The notes beneath the pieces were generated by a model that was not told the DNA's origin, did not search any database, and saw only the letters and a program-made list of their open reading frames with translations. Positions 17,741 to 25,718 of a DNA stretch of 64,000 nt are shown here, in pieces; within the stretch, counting starts at the first letter, position 1; every line of letters starts with the position of its first letter. The position numbers and the translations under genes were made by a program. The stretch is from Nesterenkonia sp. F (GTDB lineage: Bacteria; Actinomycetota; Actinomycetes; Actinomycetales; Micrococcaceae): NCBI RefSeq assembly GCF_000220985.1, contig NZ_AFRW01000122.1, positions 1-64,000 on the forward strand, in the 5' to 3' direction.

Positions 17741-18232
17741 TCAGGAGTCGTGGCGCCGGTAGACCGGGCCCAGCTTCTCGTCGGGGTCGAGGCGTTCGAG
17801 CATGGCCTCGGTGATCTCGCCGAGCTGGTCGAGCTGCTCGTCGGTCAGCGCATCGATGACGTGATGCCGGACGGTCTCCACGTGGCCGGGTGCGGCCTCG
17901 CGGACGGCCTGCCAGCCGCTCTCGGTGAGTCGCGCGTAGGTGGCGCGCGCGTCGTCGGCGCCGTGGTGGCGCTCCACCAGCTCGCGGCCTTCCAGGCGGC
18001 TGACCACGTGGGACAGGCGGGGGAGCGTGGCATTGGTCTGCGCGGCCAGCTCGCTCATCCGCAGCGACCGCTCCGGCGACTCGGAGAGCATGGCCAGCAC
18101 GTAGTACTCGAAGTGGGTCAGCCCCGAGTCCCTTCGCAGCTGGGCGTCGAGGATCCCGGGCAGCAGCTCCAGCACGGCGGTCAGCCGCACCCAGGTGGCC
18201 AGCTGCCGCGAATCCAACCATCGATCGTCCAC
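17741..18232 (-). CDS. MarR-family transcriptional regulator
   Basis: A 163-aa winged-helix regulator. The DNA-binding part is about residues 45-105, with LRMSELAAQTNATLPRLSHV as helix-turn-helix and HHGADDARATYARLTESG as the wing; helical dimerisation segments flank it. It is divergent from doxX, and two matching palindromes cover the shared promoter region. It very probably represses both itself and doxX until a ligand, often a phenolic or oxidant in this family, binds. The GTG start has GGAGAG upstream. Confidence 0.9.
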   Translation of the reverse strand: MDDRWLDSRQLATWVRLTAVLELLPGILDAQLRRDSGLTHFEYYVLAMLSESPERSLRMSELAAQTNATLPRLSHVVSRLEGRELVERHHGADDARATYARLTESGWQAVREAAPGHVETVRHHVIDALTDEQLDQLGEITEAMLERLDPDEKLGPVYRRHDS

Positions 18233-18254
18233 ACCACGATTCTCTCCGATGACG

Positions 18255-18297
18255 GTTGTCGGAACAACCTCACCCTGTCTAGGGTTGTTCCGACAAC
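18255..18297. promoter_or_regulatory. Double MarR operator over divergent marR/doxX promoters
   Basis: Two 14-bp palindromes of form GTTGT-NNNN-ACAAC lie 28 bp apart centre to centre. Each arm (18255-18269, 18283-18297) is also the exact inverse of the other over 15 bp. The doxX promoter, TTGTCG (18256-18261), 18 bp, TAGGGT (18280-18285), lies across both. A mirror promoter for marR, TTGTCG with an 18-bp spacer and TGAGGT, runs the other way. A bound dimer on each site would block both. Confidence 0.85.
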
Positions 18298-18360
18298 TTT
18301 CCGGGGCGTCTCTGGTCCATGCCCGGCCCCGGAACCGCCGATGAAAGGAATCCCCGCCCG

Positions 18361-18819
18361 ATGCGTCTCCTCGTCAATCCCTCGTCCGCCTCGCCGATGC
18401 TCGCCGACCTGGGCCTGCTGATCGCCCGCGTGGTGCTCGGCGTCGTCCTCATCGCCCACGGCTGGCAGAAGTTCCATGAGTGGACCGTCGCCGGCACGGC
18501 CGAGTCCTTCGCCGGCATGGGCGTGCCGATGGCATCGGCGGCCGCCGCCGTCGCGACCTGGGTGGAGCTGATCGGCGGGGCGATGCTCGTCGTCGGGCTG
18601 CTGACCCGGCTGGCCGCGCTCTGCGCCGCCGTCGTGATGCTCGGCGCGGCGATCTTCGTCCACCTGCCGAATGGACTCTTCGTCGACCAGGGCGGTGCGG
18701 AGCTGGTTCTGGCGCTCTTCGCCGGGCTGGTGCTGCTCGTCGTCCGCGGCGGCGGCCGGGTCGGCCTCGACGCCGCGCTCTCCCGCGGCGGCGCGCGTCA
18801 GCCGGTCGCGGCCCGCTGA
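18361..18819 (+). CDS. DoxX-family membrane protein
   Basis: A 152-aa protein with four transmembrane helices and the DoxX hallmarks LLIARVVLGVVLIAHGWQKF and ATWVELIGGAMLVVGLLTRL. DoxX proteins act in membrane redox or thiol stress in some actinobacteria, but their chemistry is unsettled. ATG 18361 follows GAAAGGA. It is controlled by the divergent MarR protein, to judge from the operators at 18255-18297. The final Arg/Gly-rich tail is cytoplasmic. Confidence 0.88.
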   Translation: MRLLVNPSSASPMLADLGLLIARVVLGVVLIAHGWQKFHEWTVAGTAESFAGMGVPMASAAAAVATWVELIGGAMLVVGLLTRLAALCAAVVMLGAAIFVHLPNGLFVDQGGAELVLALFAGLVLLVVRGGGRVGLDAALSRGGARQPVAAR

Positions 18820-18886
18820 ACACCCGGTCCGCGGCGGGGGCGACGTCGGCGACGCCGAGCCGTCGCGGGCTGTGCCGGGCCGGCGG

Positions 18887-19320
18887 TCAGTCGAGGCGGA
18901 AGACTCCGAGTTGCATCGCCTCAGGCGTGCCGGTGCCGTGGGCGACGAACAGCCGCTCGTTCATCCAGGACAGGTCCGGGTCGGCCGTGGTGAACCGCGT
19001 CTGGAGGCGGAAATGGATCCGCTCCGGAGGGACCGGCTCTCCTTCGACGATCGCCCGGATGTCCTCCGCCCGGCCGACGCGGATTCCGGTGTTCCGGACC
19101 CCGATCTGTGCGCCGTCGTCCGTCTCCAGGGAGTAGGGGCGTCCAGCTCGGTCAGAGCCGACGAGGCGAGACGCTTGTCGTCGGCGCCGATCGGCAGCAT
19201 GCGCCCGCTGCACGCCGGTCCGGTGACCGTGCCGCCGAGGATGGGCATCATGCGGCGGTGTCCAGTCGGGGCCGGGCCGAGGTCCACCGGCTCTCCGACC
19301 TCGATCCCGATCTGCATCAC
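18887..19320 (-). pseudogene. DUF3237-family protein, single-base frameshift
   Basis: The N-terminal half (EVGEPVDLGPAPTGHRR, PILGGTVTGP, GADDKRL) is in one frame. The C-terminal half (YSLETDDGAQIGVRN, TTADPDLSWMNERLFVA) is in another. Together they give a normal DUF3237 protein of about 144 residues. The switch is at a run of four G on the plus strand (19136-19139), where one base appears to be missing. Family-like sequence (LRSALQPPPLTF) upstream of ATG 19320 suggests that the original start was further out. Function of the family is unknown. Confidence 0.65.
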
Positions 19321-19323
19321 GAA

Positions 19324-19640
19324 AGTCAGGGGTGGGGGCTGCAGGGCGCTCCTCAGCTCGTCTGGTCGACGAACCCGGAGGGCAGTTCGCCGAGTGCGAC
19401 CGAGGCTGCCGTCTCATCGTCGCCCCGTCCTGCTCGACGGCTCCGGGTGCCGCCACGCTCTCCTCTGCGGCGCGCTGACGCTGAGCGTCCCGGATGGTCG
19501 ATGCCGCCGCTTGCGCCGAAGCGGTGATCCGTGAGCTGTCCGTCAGGGCGGGGATCCGAATCTGAACGAAAAAAATCAGCGTCGGTCCAATCCGCTCGAG
19601 GCATTGCGACGAACACCACACGCGAGCACGCTCGCAGTGG
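19324..19640. other. Gene-free or decayed stretch
   Basis: No frame here has coding character or a ribosome-binding site. The part next to the DUF3237 gene still encodes family-like residues in frame but no start codon, which suggests decay. From about 19560 the sequence becomes AT-richer, including a run of seven A, as expected for the promoter region of the following secreted protein. Confidence 0.4.
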
Positions 19641-19665
19641 TCGGCATGAAAGATACTCATGCCGA
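19641..19665 (+). promoter_or_regulatory. Inverted repeat upstream of CHRD-sortase pair
   Basis: TCGGCATGA and TCATGCCGA are perfect 9-bp inverted copies separated by 7 bp (AAGATAC). GATACT (19652-19657) could serve as a -10 box inside it. The site ends 32 bp before the ATG and may be an operator or an mRNA leader hairpin. Confidence 0.5.
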
Positions 19666-19697
19666 TTCCCGACCGCAATGATGAGGAGAAATCCGCA

Positions 19698-20480
19698 ATG
19701 CGCAAATCAGCTTTCTTCGCAGTTCCGGCCCTGGCGATGGCGGGCCTCGCCATGAGCGCCGCGCCGGCGATGGCCGACACTGCCGAACAGGAGTCCTGGT
19801 CGGTGCAGACCTCGCTGTCCGAGGTCAACGGCAGCGGCACCTCGGGTGAGGCCATGATCGACATCCACGGCAACGAGGCCACCGTGTCGATGAACGTCGC
19901 CGGTGCCGCCGAGACGTTCCAGGACGGCCCCTTCCCGCATGCCCAGCACATCCACATCAGCGGCCAGGGCATGTGCCCGACCATGGACGCCGACGAGGAC
20001 GGCGACGGGGTGGTCAGCACTCCGGAGGGCCAGCCCTCCTACGGGGCCATCGGCACCTCGCTGACCCTGGAGGGCGACACCAGCGCGGACTCCGCGCTGG
20101 CCGTCGAGCGCTACCCCGGCGGTGCTGAGTACACCTACGAGCGCACCTTCGAGCTCAACGACGACACGTTGGCCTCCATCGAGGACGGCAGTGCCGTCGT
20201 CGTGGTCCACGGCGTGAACCCGGAGCTGCTCTCGAGCGAGGCGCAGGAGAAGATGAGCCCGCTGAACGAGGACCTGCCGCTGGCTGCCACGGCTCCGGCC
20301 GCCTGCGGCACGCTGACCGCCTCGCAGATGGAGGAGATGCCTGAGGGCGGTGCCGACACCGGTTCGCCGGTGAACACCGATGAAGGCTCGACCATGGCGC
20401 TGGCCGGTGCCGGCGCGCTGGGCCTCGCCGCAGTCGGCGGCGGAGCCTGGGCTCTGCACCGCCGCTCGGTCCGCTCCTGA
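19698..20480 (+). CDS. Secreted CHRD-like protein with C-terminal anchor, probable sortase substrate
   Basis: This 260-aa protein has a signal peptide cleaved after about Ala26 (SAAPAMA). A beta-rich domain resembling CHRD follows (SGEAMIDIHGNEATVSMNV, then HAQHIHISGQG). The tail has a Gly/Thr-rich linker (GGADTGSPVNTDEG), a hydrophobic helix and basic HRRSVRS. That tail has the layout of a sortase sorting signal but no LPXTG. The class F sortase gene follows after 31 bp. ATG 19698 follows GAGGAGA by 8 nt. CHRD proteins of actinobacteria are often found beside class F sortases; the function of the domain is not known. Confidence 0.75.
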   Translation: MRKSAFFAVPALAMAGLAMSAAPAMADTAEQESWSVQTSLSEVNGSGTSGEAMIDIHGNEATVSMNVAGAAETFQDGPFPHAQHIHISGQGMCPTMDADEDGDGVVSTPEGQPSYGAIGTSLTLEGDTSADSALAVERYPGGAEYTYERTFELNDDTLASIEDGSAVVVVHGVNPELLSSEAQEKMSPLNEDLPLAATAPAACGTLTASQMEEMPEGGADTGSPVNTDEGSTMALAGAGALGLAAVGGGAWALHRRSVRS

Positions 20481-20511
20481 TCTCCGGTGACCAGACAGGA
20501 CGATCGGTATC

Positions 20512-21234
20512 ATGAGTGATGTTGTCACCGCGTCCCGCCGCGCAGGCCTTGTCGTCTGCGCGGCGGGCGCCGTCCTGCTCCTCGGCGCCTGCTCATCGTC
20601 GACCGGGATCGAGTACTCGGATCCGGTGAGCTCGTCCCCCTCGGCTGCAGAATCCTCGGAGTCCTCGCCGTCCGCACCGTCGGCCGGAGCCTCCGACGGG
20701 GCCGGCTCGAGCACATCGGCGAACCCATCGAGCCCGGCCGACACCCCGAGCCCGAGCGACGCCCCGGCTCCCGAGGCGATGGACGCCTCTGAGCCCGCGA
20801 CGATCGCGATCCCCGGGCTCGACGTGACCTCCGAGGTCATGGAGCTGGGTCTGCAGGAGAACGGCGTCATCGAGGTTCCGCCGTATGGGGGCGGATCGCC
20901 GGCCGGATGGTTCACCCGCAGTCCGACACCCGGCGAGCGCGGCCCGTCGGTCATCCTGGGGCATCGGAATGCCTATGAGGGTGGTCCCGGGATCTTCGCG
21001 GAGCTGCCGAGCATGGAGGTCGGCGACAGCGTCGAGATCACTCGCGACGACGGGTCCACCGCGCGTTTCACCGTCTACCGCACCGAGCAGTTCTCCCAGG
21101 AGAACTTCCCGACGCTGGAGGTCTACGGCAACACCGCGGGCCCGGAGCTGCGCCTGATCACCTGCGACGGGCTCAACGAGGAGACCGGAGCGCTCGAGGA
21201 CAACTTCATCGCCTACGCGAAGCTGCAGCCCTGA
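20512..21234 (+). CDS. Class F sortase, lipoprotein form
   Basis: This is a transpeptidase or peptidase of the sortase fold, 240 aa, lying outside the membrane. Lipobox LGAC (24-27) predicts a lipid anchor, followed by about 70 residues of Ser/Pro-rich spacer. The sortase domain occupies 95-240, with His151 in VILGHRNA and Cys218 in LITCDG. No arginine follows the cysteine in the last 22 residues, although sortases normally place a catalytic Arg there, so activity should be checked. It most likely processes the neighbouring CHRD-like protein. Confidence 0.85.
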   Translation: MSDVVTASRRAGLVVCAAGAVLLLGACSSSTGIEYSDPVSSSPSAAESSESSPSAPSAGASDGAGSSTSANPSSPADTPSPSDAPAPEAMDASEPATIAIPGLDVTSEVMELGLQENGVIEVPPYGGGSPAGWFTRSPTPGERGPSVILGHRNAYEGGPGIFAELPSMEVGDSVEITRDDGSTARFTVYRTEQFSQENFPTLEVYGNTAGPELRLITCDGLNEETGALEDNFIAYAKLQP

Positions 21235-21279
21235 GATGTGGTCGTGTCGAGGACGCCGCGTCGTCGACACCCTGCGAGA

Positions 21280-21831
21280 TCAGTTCGTGCGGTCGGCGAA
21301 CTCGTCCGGCAGGTCCCCCGGAGCGACGGAGACCACCGTCTCGTCGTCGGCTCCGACGTATTCGAAGAGGGTGATCCGGGCGAACTCCGGGACGACGAAG
21401 ATCGGGTAGGTCGGTCCGGCGTCGCGGAAGGCTCGCATCTCCTCCAGGTGATCGTTCTGGTACAGCACGGTCTTCGACCCGTCCTGCTCGATCCACTGCG
21501 GGAAGAAGATGGTGCCGTGGAGGCGGCGCTTGCCGGGCAGGACGTTGACCACGACCGACGTGCCGGTCGGTTCGTTCCAGGAGACCTTGAAGACATCGTC
21601 GTCGAGCTGGACCAGGTCGATCTCCTGGTCCTTGACCCAGCGGCCGCCGACCATGCCGCTGTGGATCCGGTAGTCGATGGTCGTGGCGTTCTTGACGTAC
21701 ATCTCGTACTGCCAGCCGTTCGCGTAGGTGTAGATGAACCGGTGGCCGACCAGGCCGGAGAGGTCCTGCGGCGGAACGGGGTGCTCGACGGTGGTCTCAG
21801 CGGCTCCATTGCTGTGGTCTGTCATGTCCAT
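21280..21831 (-). CDS. padC: Phenolic acid decarboxylase
   Basis: It removes CO2 from p-coumaric, ferulic or caffeic acid to give vinyl phenols, detoxifying plant phenolic acids in the cytoplasm. The family is easily recognised from [55 protein letters not shown] and [10 protein letters not shown], within 183 aa. ATG 21831 lies 7 nt after CAGACT with no clear Shine-Dalgarno, possibly leaderless. Usual PadR partners are not visible in the window. Confidence 0.95.
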   Translation of the reverse strand: MDMTDHSNGAAETTVEHPVPPQDLSGLVGHRFIYTYANGWQYEMYVKNATTIDYRIHSGMVGGRWVKDQEIDLVQLDDDVFKVSWNEPTGTSVVVNVLPGKRRLHGTIFFPQWIEQDGSKTVLYQNDHLEEMRAFRDAGPTYPIFVVPEFARITLFEYVGADDETVVSVAPGDLPDEFADRTN

Positions 21832-22010
21832 GGCAGTCAGTCTGCCACTCTGGACCAGGTCTGTCGCATGATCACCCGCAGTTCATGGGCGCAGCTTGCC
21901 CGACACATGTTCCACGTGCTTCCGTGGTGAACGCGCCGGATGTCGAGAACCTCGATGTCGGTCTGCACCGGGTGTTCGACTGTGCCGGCACGCCGACAGG
22001 AGGATCAACC

Positions 22011-22214
22011 ATGCGGAATCTCGTGAGTGGACTGGCGCTGGGCTTCGCCCTCGGCCTGCTGCTGAGCTCGGCGGCGAGTGCACTGGACGGCGAAGGGATG
22101 CCCTGGGTCGAGCTGTCCCTCGCGGCGGTGCTCCTGGGAGGGATCGTGGCCGAGGTTCTGCGAGTCCGTCGAGCCGAGGCGCAGGAGCGGGCGAAAGCTT
22201 CCCTCGACGCGTGA
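22011..22214 (+). CDS. Small membrane protein, 67 aa
   Basis: Start ATG 22011 follows GGAGG by 7 nt, which selects it over longer frames. The protein has two hydrophobic helices (GLALGFALGLLLSSAASAL, then VELSLAAVLLGGIVAEVL) and a charged tail. It precedes the acetyltransferase gene by 19 bp and is probably cotranscribed. No family is recognised. Confidence 0.55.
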   Translation: MRNLVSGLALGFALGLLLSSAASALDGEGMPWVELSLAAVLLGGIVAEVLRVRRAEAQERAKASLDA

Positions 22215-22233
22215 ATCCGGAATGGAGGCGTGT

Positions 22234-22779
22234 GTGACCGTCGAAGCGGTGCACCATGCTGCGTTGACGGCGCCGGACATGGAAAGGGTTCGAGGACTGT
22301 TCGACGACGAGTACCGGTCGAACCTCGGGCCCTGGAACCCCGACCAGCCGTACGGCTATGCGCCGCATGATGTGCACGTTGTCGCTCGGCACGGTGAGGA
22401 CGCCGTGGGGCATGTCGGGTGGGCACGTCGTGTCATCGATGTCGGGGGTGCGGAGGTGGTGATCGCAGGCGTCGGCGGCGTGCTGGTCTCCTGCTCCTGG
22501 CGGGGTCGGCGACTGGGGGAGCGACTCATGTCTGCCGCCGCACAGTCGATGCAGGCTGCGCAGGACATCGATTTCGGGTATCTCGGCTGCCATGAAGGTG
22601 TCGTGCCGTTCTACACCGCGTGCGGGTGGCGGCGGATCACCGCGGTCGAGCACTTCATCGGTCGGGATGGGGCCCCTGCGGTGGAGGAGGCGGAGGCGCC
22701 GTTGTTGGTTCTGCCGATCCGCCGACCCGTCGAGGAATGGCCGGGCGGTGAGATCGATCTGCGCGGTCGAGCATGGTGA
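22234..22779 (+). CDS. GNAT acetyltransferase, AAC(2')/NodA-like
   Basis: A 181-aa GCN5-related acyltransferase. The acetyl-CoA loop is in GVGGVLVSCSWRGRRLGERL, with the R-G-R-R-L-G turn. The phrases GHVGWARRVIDVGG and GYLGCHEGVVPFYTACGW match aminoglycoside 2'-N-acetyltransferases and NodA-like proteins. The actual acceptor is unknown, and resistance should not be assumed. GTG 22234 is five bases after GGAGG; ATG 22222 overlaps that site and is less likely. The last 40 residues diverge from the family. Confidence 0.75.
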   Translation: MTVEAVHHAALTAPDMERVRGLFDDEYRSNLGPWNPDQPYGYAPHDVHVVARHGEDAVGHVGWARRVIDVGGAEVVIAGVGGVLVSCSWRGRRLGERLMSAAAQSMQAAQDIDFGYLGCHEGVVPFYTACGWRRITAVEHFIGRDGAPAVEEAEAPLLVLPIRRPVEEWPGGEIDLRGRAW

Positions 22780-22799
22780 GCACCGGACGCCGACCGCGT

Positions 22800-22834
22800 C
22801 CTGGTGAGCCCTTCGGGCGAAGCGGCCCACCAGG
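22800..22834. terminator. Hairpin between convergent genes
   Basis: CCTGGTG (22800-22806) and CACCAGG (22828-22834) are inverted, with an inner GCCC-TTC-GGGC stem. It lies between convergent genes and could serve both. There is no T run. Confidence 0.4.
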
Positions 22835-22855
22835 GACGGCCGAGACGTCGGGCCC

Positions 22856-24043
22856 TCAGGCGAAGGCGCTGAGCCCGGTGACGGACTTGCCGACGATCAG
22901 GGTGTTCATCTCCCGCGATCCCTCGAAGGAGTAGATGGCCTCCGCGTCGGCGAAGAACTTGGCGACTTCGTAGTCGAGCACGATGCCGTTGCCGCCGAAG
23001 AGCTCCCGAGCCCAGGAGACGACCTCGCGCATCCGCGTGGTGGCGAAGGCCTTGGCCAGCGCGGCCTGCTCGGCGCTGCCCCCTCCGTCGGCGACCAGCT
23101 CGTTGAGCCGCACCACGACGCCGAACATCGCGGTGACGTTGCCCAGCATCTTCACCAGCAGATCCTGGATCATCTGGAAGCCGCCGATGGGCTTGCCGAA
23201 CTGTTCGCGCTGGGTGGCGTACTCGCGGGCGAGCTCGTAGGCGCGCACTGCGACGCCGAGCGCCTGCCAGGCCACGCCGCCGCGGGTGGAGGCCAGCACC
23301 TTGGCCGTATCCCGGAAGCTGTTGATGCCCTGCAGGCGGTCGGCCTCCGGCACTCGAACCTCGCTCAGCGTGATGTCGGCGTTCTGCACCGTGCGCAGTG
23401 CGATCTTGCCCTCGATCTTGGTCGCCTCGAAGCCCGCGGCGGGCGTCTCGACGACGAAGCCCTTCACCTGGCCGTCGGCCTCGTCGCGGGCCCACACCAC
23501 GACCCGATCGGCGAAGGTGCCGTTGCCGATCCAACGCTTGGCCCCGTTGAGCACCCACTCGTCGCCCTCACGGCGCGCCGTGGTGCGCATGCCGCCGGCG
23601 ACGTCGGAGCCGCCGTCCGGCTCGGTGAGGGCGAATGCGCCGATGCTGGACATGTCGACCATGTCCGGCATCCACCGGTCGCGCTGCCCCTGGTCGCCGC
23701 CGTTGTAGATCGAGCCCATTGCGAGCCCGGTGTGGACCCCGGAGAACACCGCCAGCGACGGGTCGATGCGGTTCAGCTCCAGGCTCAGGAACCCGGTGAA
23801 CAGGGGGCTGCGCGTCACGCCGTCGCCGTACTCGGGGAACTGGTAGCCGGCCAGTCGCAGCGAGGCGAACTTCTCGACCGCGGCGAACGGGAACTCGGCG
23901 GTGTCCCAGGCCTGATTCGCCAGCGGCTTGATCTCGCGCTCGAGGAACTCGCGGATCTCGGCGAGTTCGGCGCGCTCGGAGTCGGGCAGCTTCTCGGCGT
24001 ATCCGAAGAAGTCGGGGGTGGTCTGGACGGGCTTGGGCATCAT
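22856..24043 (-). CDS. Acyl-CoA dehydrogenase, glutaryl-CoA-dehydrogenase-like
   Basis: This FAD enzyme (395 aa) introduces a double bond into, and perhaps decarboxylates, an acyl-CoA. It is the last gene of a five-gene operon. It has the N-terminal helical part, the TEPDGGSDVAGGM and KRWIGNGTFAD flavin/substrate blocks, and the C-terminal RELFGGNGIVLDYEVAKFF and YSFEGSREMN, where Glu is the expected catalytic base. The closest known relatives by motif are glutaryl-CoA dehydrogenases. Two adjacent ATGs exist; 24043 overlaps the previous stop (ATGA), while 24040 has better spacing from AGGAG. Confidence 0.88.
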   Translation of the reverse strand: MMPKPVQTTPDFFGYAEKLPDSERAELAEIREFLEREIKPLANQAWDTAEFPFAAVEKFASLRLAGYQFPEYGDGVTRSPLFTGFLSLELNRIDPSLAVFSGVHTGLAMGSIYNGGDQGQRDRWMPDMVDMSSIGAFALTEPDGGSDVAGGMRTTARREGDEWVLNGAKRWIGNGTFADRVVVWARDEADGQVKGFVVETPAAGFEATKIEGKIALRTVQNADITLSEVRVPEADRLQGINSFRDTAKVLASTRGGVAWQALGVAVRAYELAREYATQREQFGKPIGGFQMIQDLLVKMLGNVTAMFGVVVRLNELVADGGGSAEQAALAKAFATTRMREVVSWARELFGGNGIVLDYEVAKFFADAEAIYSFEGSREMNTLIVGKSVTGLSAFA

Positions 24044-24981
24044 GTCTCCTCGGTGTTCAGAACGTGGTTGATGGCGTGGTGCCGGCGATCGCGCCGACGG
24101 GCGCGGGCGGCGTAGGCGGATTCGCCGCTGCCATAGGCGGCTTCGGTCTGATCGATGATCTCGGCGACGGCCTCGTCCGTGAGCTCCGGCGAGCCCAGCT
24201 GGTCCCATTGCCGGGCCATGCCCGCTCCGAGATGGTTCATCATGTGGCGGATGCCGCCGGGCCCGCCGCCGAGGTGGAAGCTCTCGAACGGCCCGATCGT
24301 CGCGTAGCGGCCGCCCAGCGAGGCCTTCATGACGGTGTCGAGCTCCTCGGCGGAGACGACGCCCTGCAGGACCAAGGAGATCGCTTCGCGCATCACCGCG
24401 CTCTGCAGCCGGTTGGCGACGAACCCGGGGACCTCCCGGTGCAGCCGCACCGGCGTCCGGCCCAGCCGTGCGTAGAACTCCTGCGCCGCGACGACGACAT
24501 GCTCGGCCGTCCGATCGCCGGGGACGAGCTCGACCAGCGGCACGACCTGCGGCGGGTTGAACGGGTGGGCGACGAGCAGCCGGGCGGCGACGTCGTCGGG
24601 CAGCCGCGCCGCGACGTCGCTGGGCACCAGGCCGGAGCTCGAGGAGGCGAGCACGGCCGCGGCGGGGGCGCGCTCGGCGATCTCGGCGACGAGCTGCTGC
24701 TTGGCCTCCAGCCGCTCGGGGCCGTTCTCCTGGATGAGATCGGCTCCTCCGACGGCTTCGGCGAGGCTGTCGGTGGCGGTGATCCGTGCCCGGAGGTCCT
24801 CGACGTCGGCGCCGGGGAGCGAGTCCGCGAGCATCGGCAGCGCCTCGTCGAGGGCCTCGTCGAGATCGGGGCGGGGGTCGGTGACGCGCACCGCGAGCCC
24901 GTCGGCGGCGAAGAGCGCCGCCCAGGCCAGCCCGATGGTGCCGGCGCCGACGACCGCCGTCTGCGTCCAGGGCTGAGTCAT
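24040..24981 (-). CDS. 3-hydroxyacyl-CoA (or L-carnitine-type) dehydrogenase
   Basis: An NAD-dependent dehydrogenase of 313 aa that oxidises a 3-hydroxy group. The Rossmann motif VVGAGTIGLAWAALFAADGL is at residues 10-29. ENGPERLEAK, the catalytic VAHPFNPPQVVPLVELV (His) and VPGFVANRLQSAVMREAISL follow. The motifs fit both 3-hydroxybutyryl-CoA dehydrogenases and L-carnitine/lambda-crystallin-type enzymes acting on free hydroxyacids. Both junctions with its neighbours are ATGA overlaps. The basic last 25 residues are a tail of low conservation. Confidence 0.85.
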   Translation of the reverse strand: MTQPWTQTAVVGAGTIGLAWAALFAADGLAVRVTDPRPDLDEALDEALPMLADSLPGADVEDLRARITATDSLAEAVGGADLIQENGPERLEAKQQLVAEIAERAPAAAVLASSSSGLVPSDVAARLPDDVAARLLVAHPFNPPQVVPLVELVPGDRTAEHVVVAAQEFYARLGRTPVRLHREVPGFVANRLQSAVMREAISLVLQGVVSAEELDTVMKASLGGRYATIGPFESFHLGGGPGGIRHMMNHLGAGMARQWDQLGSPELTDEAVAEIIDQTEAAYGSGESAYAARARRRDRRHHAINHVLNTEET

Positions 24982-25718
24982 GAATCCTCCAGGTAGTCGT
25001 GGACCACCTCGGCGCCGCCGAGGGCTAGGTCGGTGAGGATGTGGCTGGCCGAGACGATCCCTCGCACCGGCAGGTCGGCCAACGGCGCCAGGGCGTGCTC
25101 GAACAGCTGCAGGCGCGCCGGGCCGGTGTATGCCTGCTTGACGGTGATGTCGGTGATCCGGGTGCGGATCAGCTCGGCGATCCGCGGACGCTGGTCATAT
25201 CCGGGAACGATCTTGACCATGAACGTGGGCTGGGTGAGGTCGGCCTCGGCCTCAGCCGGATCCCGAGAATGATGCTTATAGCCCATCGTCGCCGTGGCGA
25301 CGCGCTCGCCGCCGGAGTCCAGGGTGCCGATCAGCGCGCCGGAGTCGACGCGCAGCTCCGGCCGGCCCATCACCTTCGGGTAGGCGCTGGCCTCCCGGCC
25401 GGCCGCCGTCGCCGCGAAGCTGTCGAGGTGCATCGCGTGCAGGTACTCGCCCCGCTCCTCGCCGAGGCGGACCGGGATGACCTGTCCCGCCTCGACGTAG
25501 GGTCCGAAGGAGGTGGCGTCGCCCATCTTCATGACTTCGAAGCGGACCAGAGGCTCGTCGATCGTCAGCGGCTCGGGGACCACGGCGCGCAGGGCCTCGG
25601 GATCGGTGCGATAGACGATGGTCAGGTACTCGCGGTCGGTGAACCGTGCGACGGCGGGCGCGAACGCCGGTGCCGACAGCGGCGTGGTGGGGTGCTGCAG
25701 CAGTTCGGCGCGGTTCAT
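24978..25718 (-). CDS. Acetoacetate decarboxylase family protein
   Basis: A 246-aa protein of the acetoacetate decarboxylase fold. The visible family features are EYLTIVYRTDPEALRAVVPEPL, GEYLHAMHLDSFAATAAGRE, and YPKVMGRPEL with the lysine at the expected Schiff-base position. This suggests decarboxylation of a 3-oxo acid, but the superfamily also includes hydratases and aldolases. It is embedded between hydratase and dehydrogenase genes with ATGA overlaps on both sides, so its substrate is an intermediate of that pathway. Confidence 0.82.
   Translation of the reverse strand: MNRAELLQHPTTPLSAPAFAPAVARFTDREYLTIVYRTDPEALRAVVPEPLTIDEPLVRFEVMKMGDATSFGPYVEAGQVIPVRLGEERGEYLHAMHLDSFAATAAGREASAYPKVMGRPELRVDSGALIGTLDSGGERVATATMGYKHHSRDPAEAEADLTQPTFMVKIVPGYDQRPRIAELIRTRITDITVKQAYTGPARLQLFEHALAPLADLPVRGIVSASHILTDLALGGAEVVHDYLEDS

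Noticed and set aside
19353-19619. An 88-codon minus-strand frame upstream of the DUF3237 remnant
   Set aside because: There is no ribosome-binding site, no recognisable domain, and an Arg/Asp-rich composition typical of chance frames; treated as decayed or non-coding.
22222-22779. Annotating the GNAT gene as an aminoglycoside-resistance gene
   Set aside because: Only general GNAT and AAC(2')/NodA-like phrases are visible, and many such proteins have other substrates.
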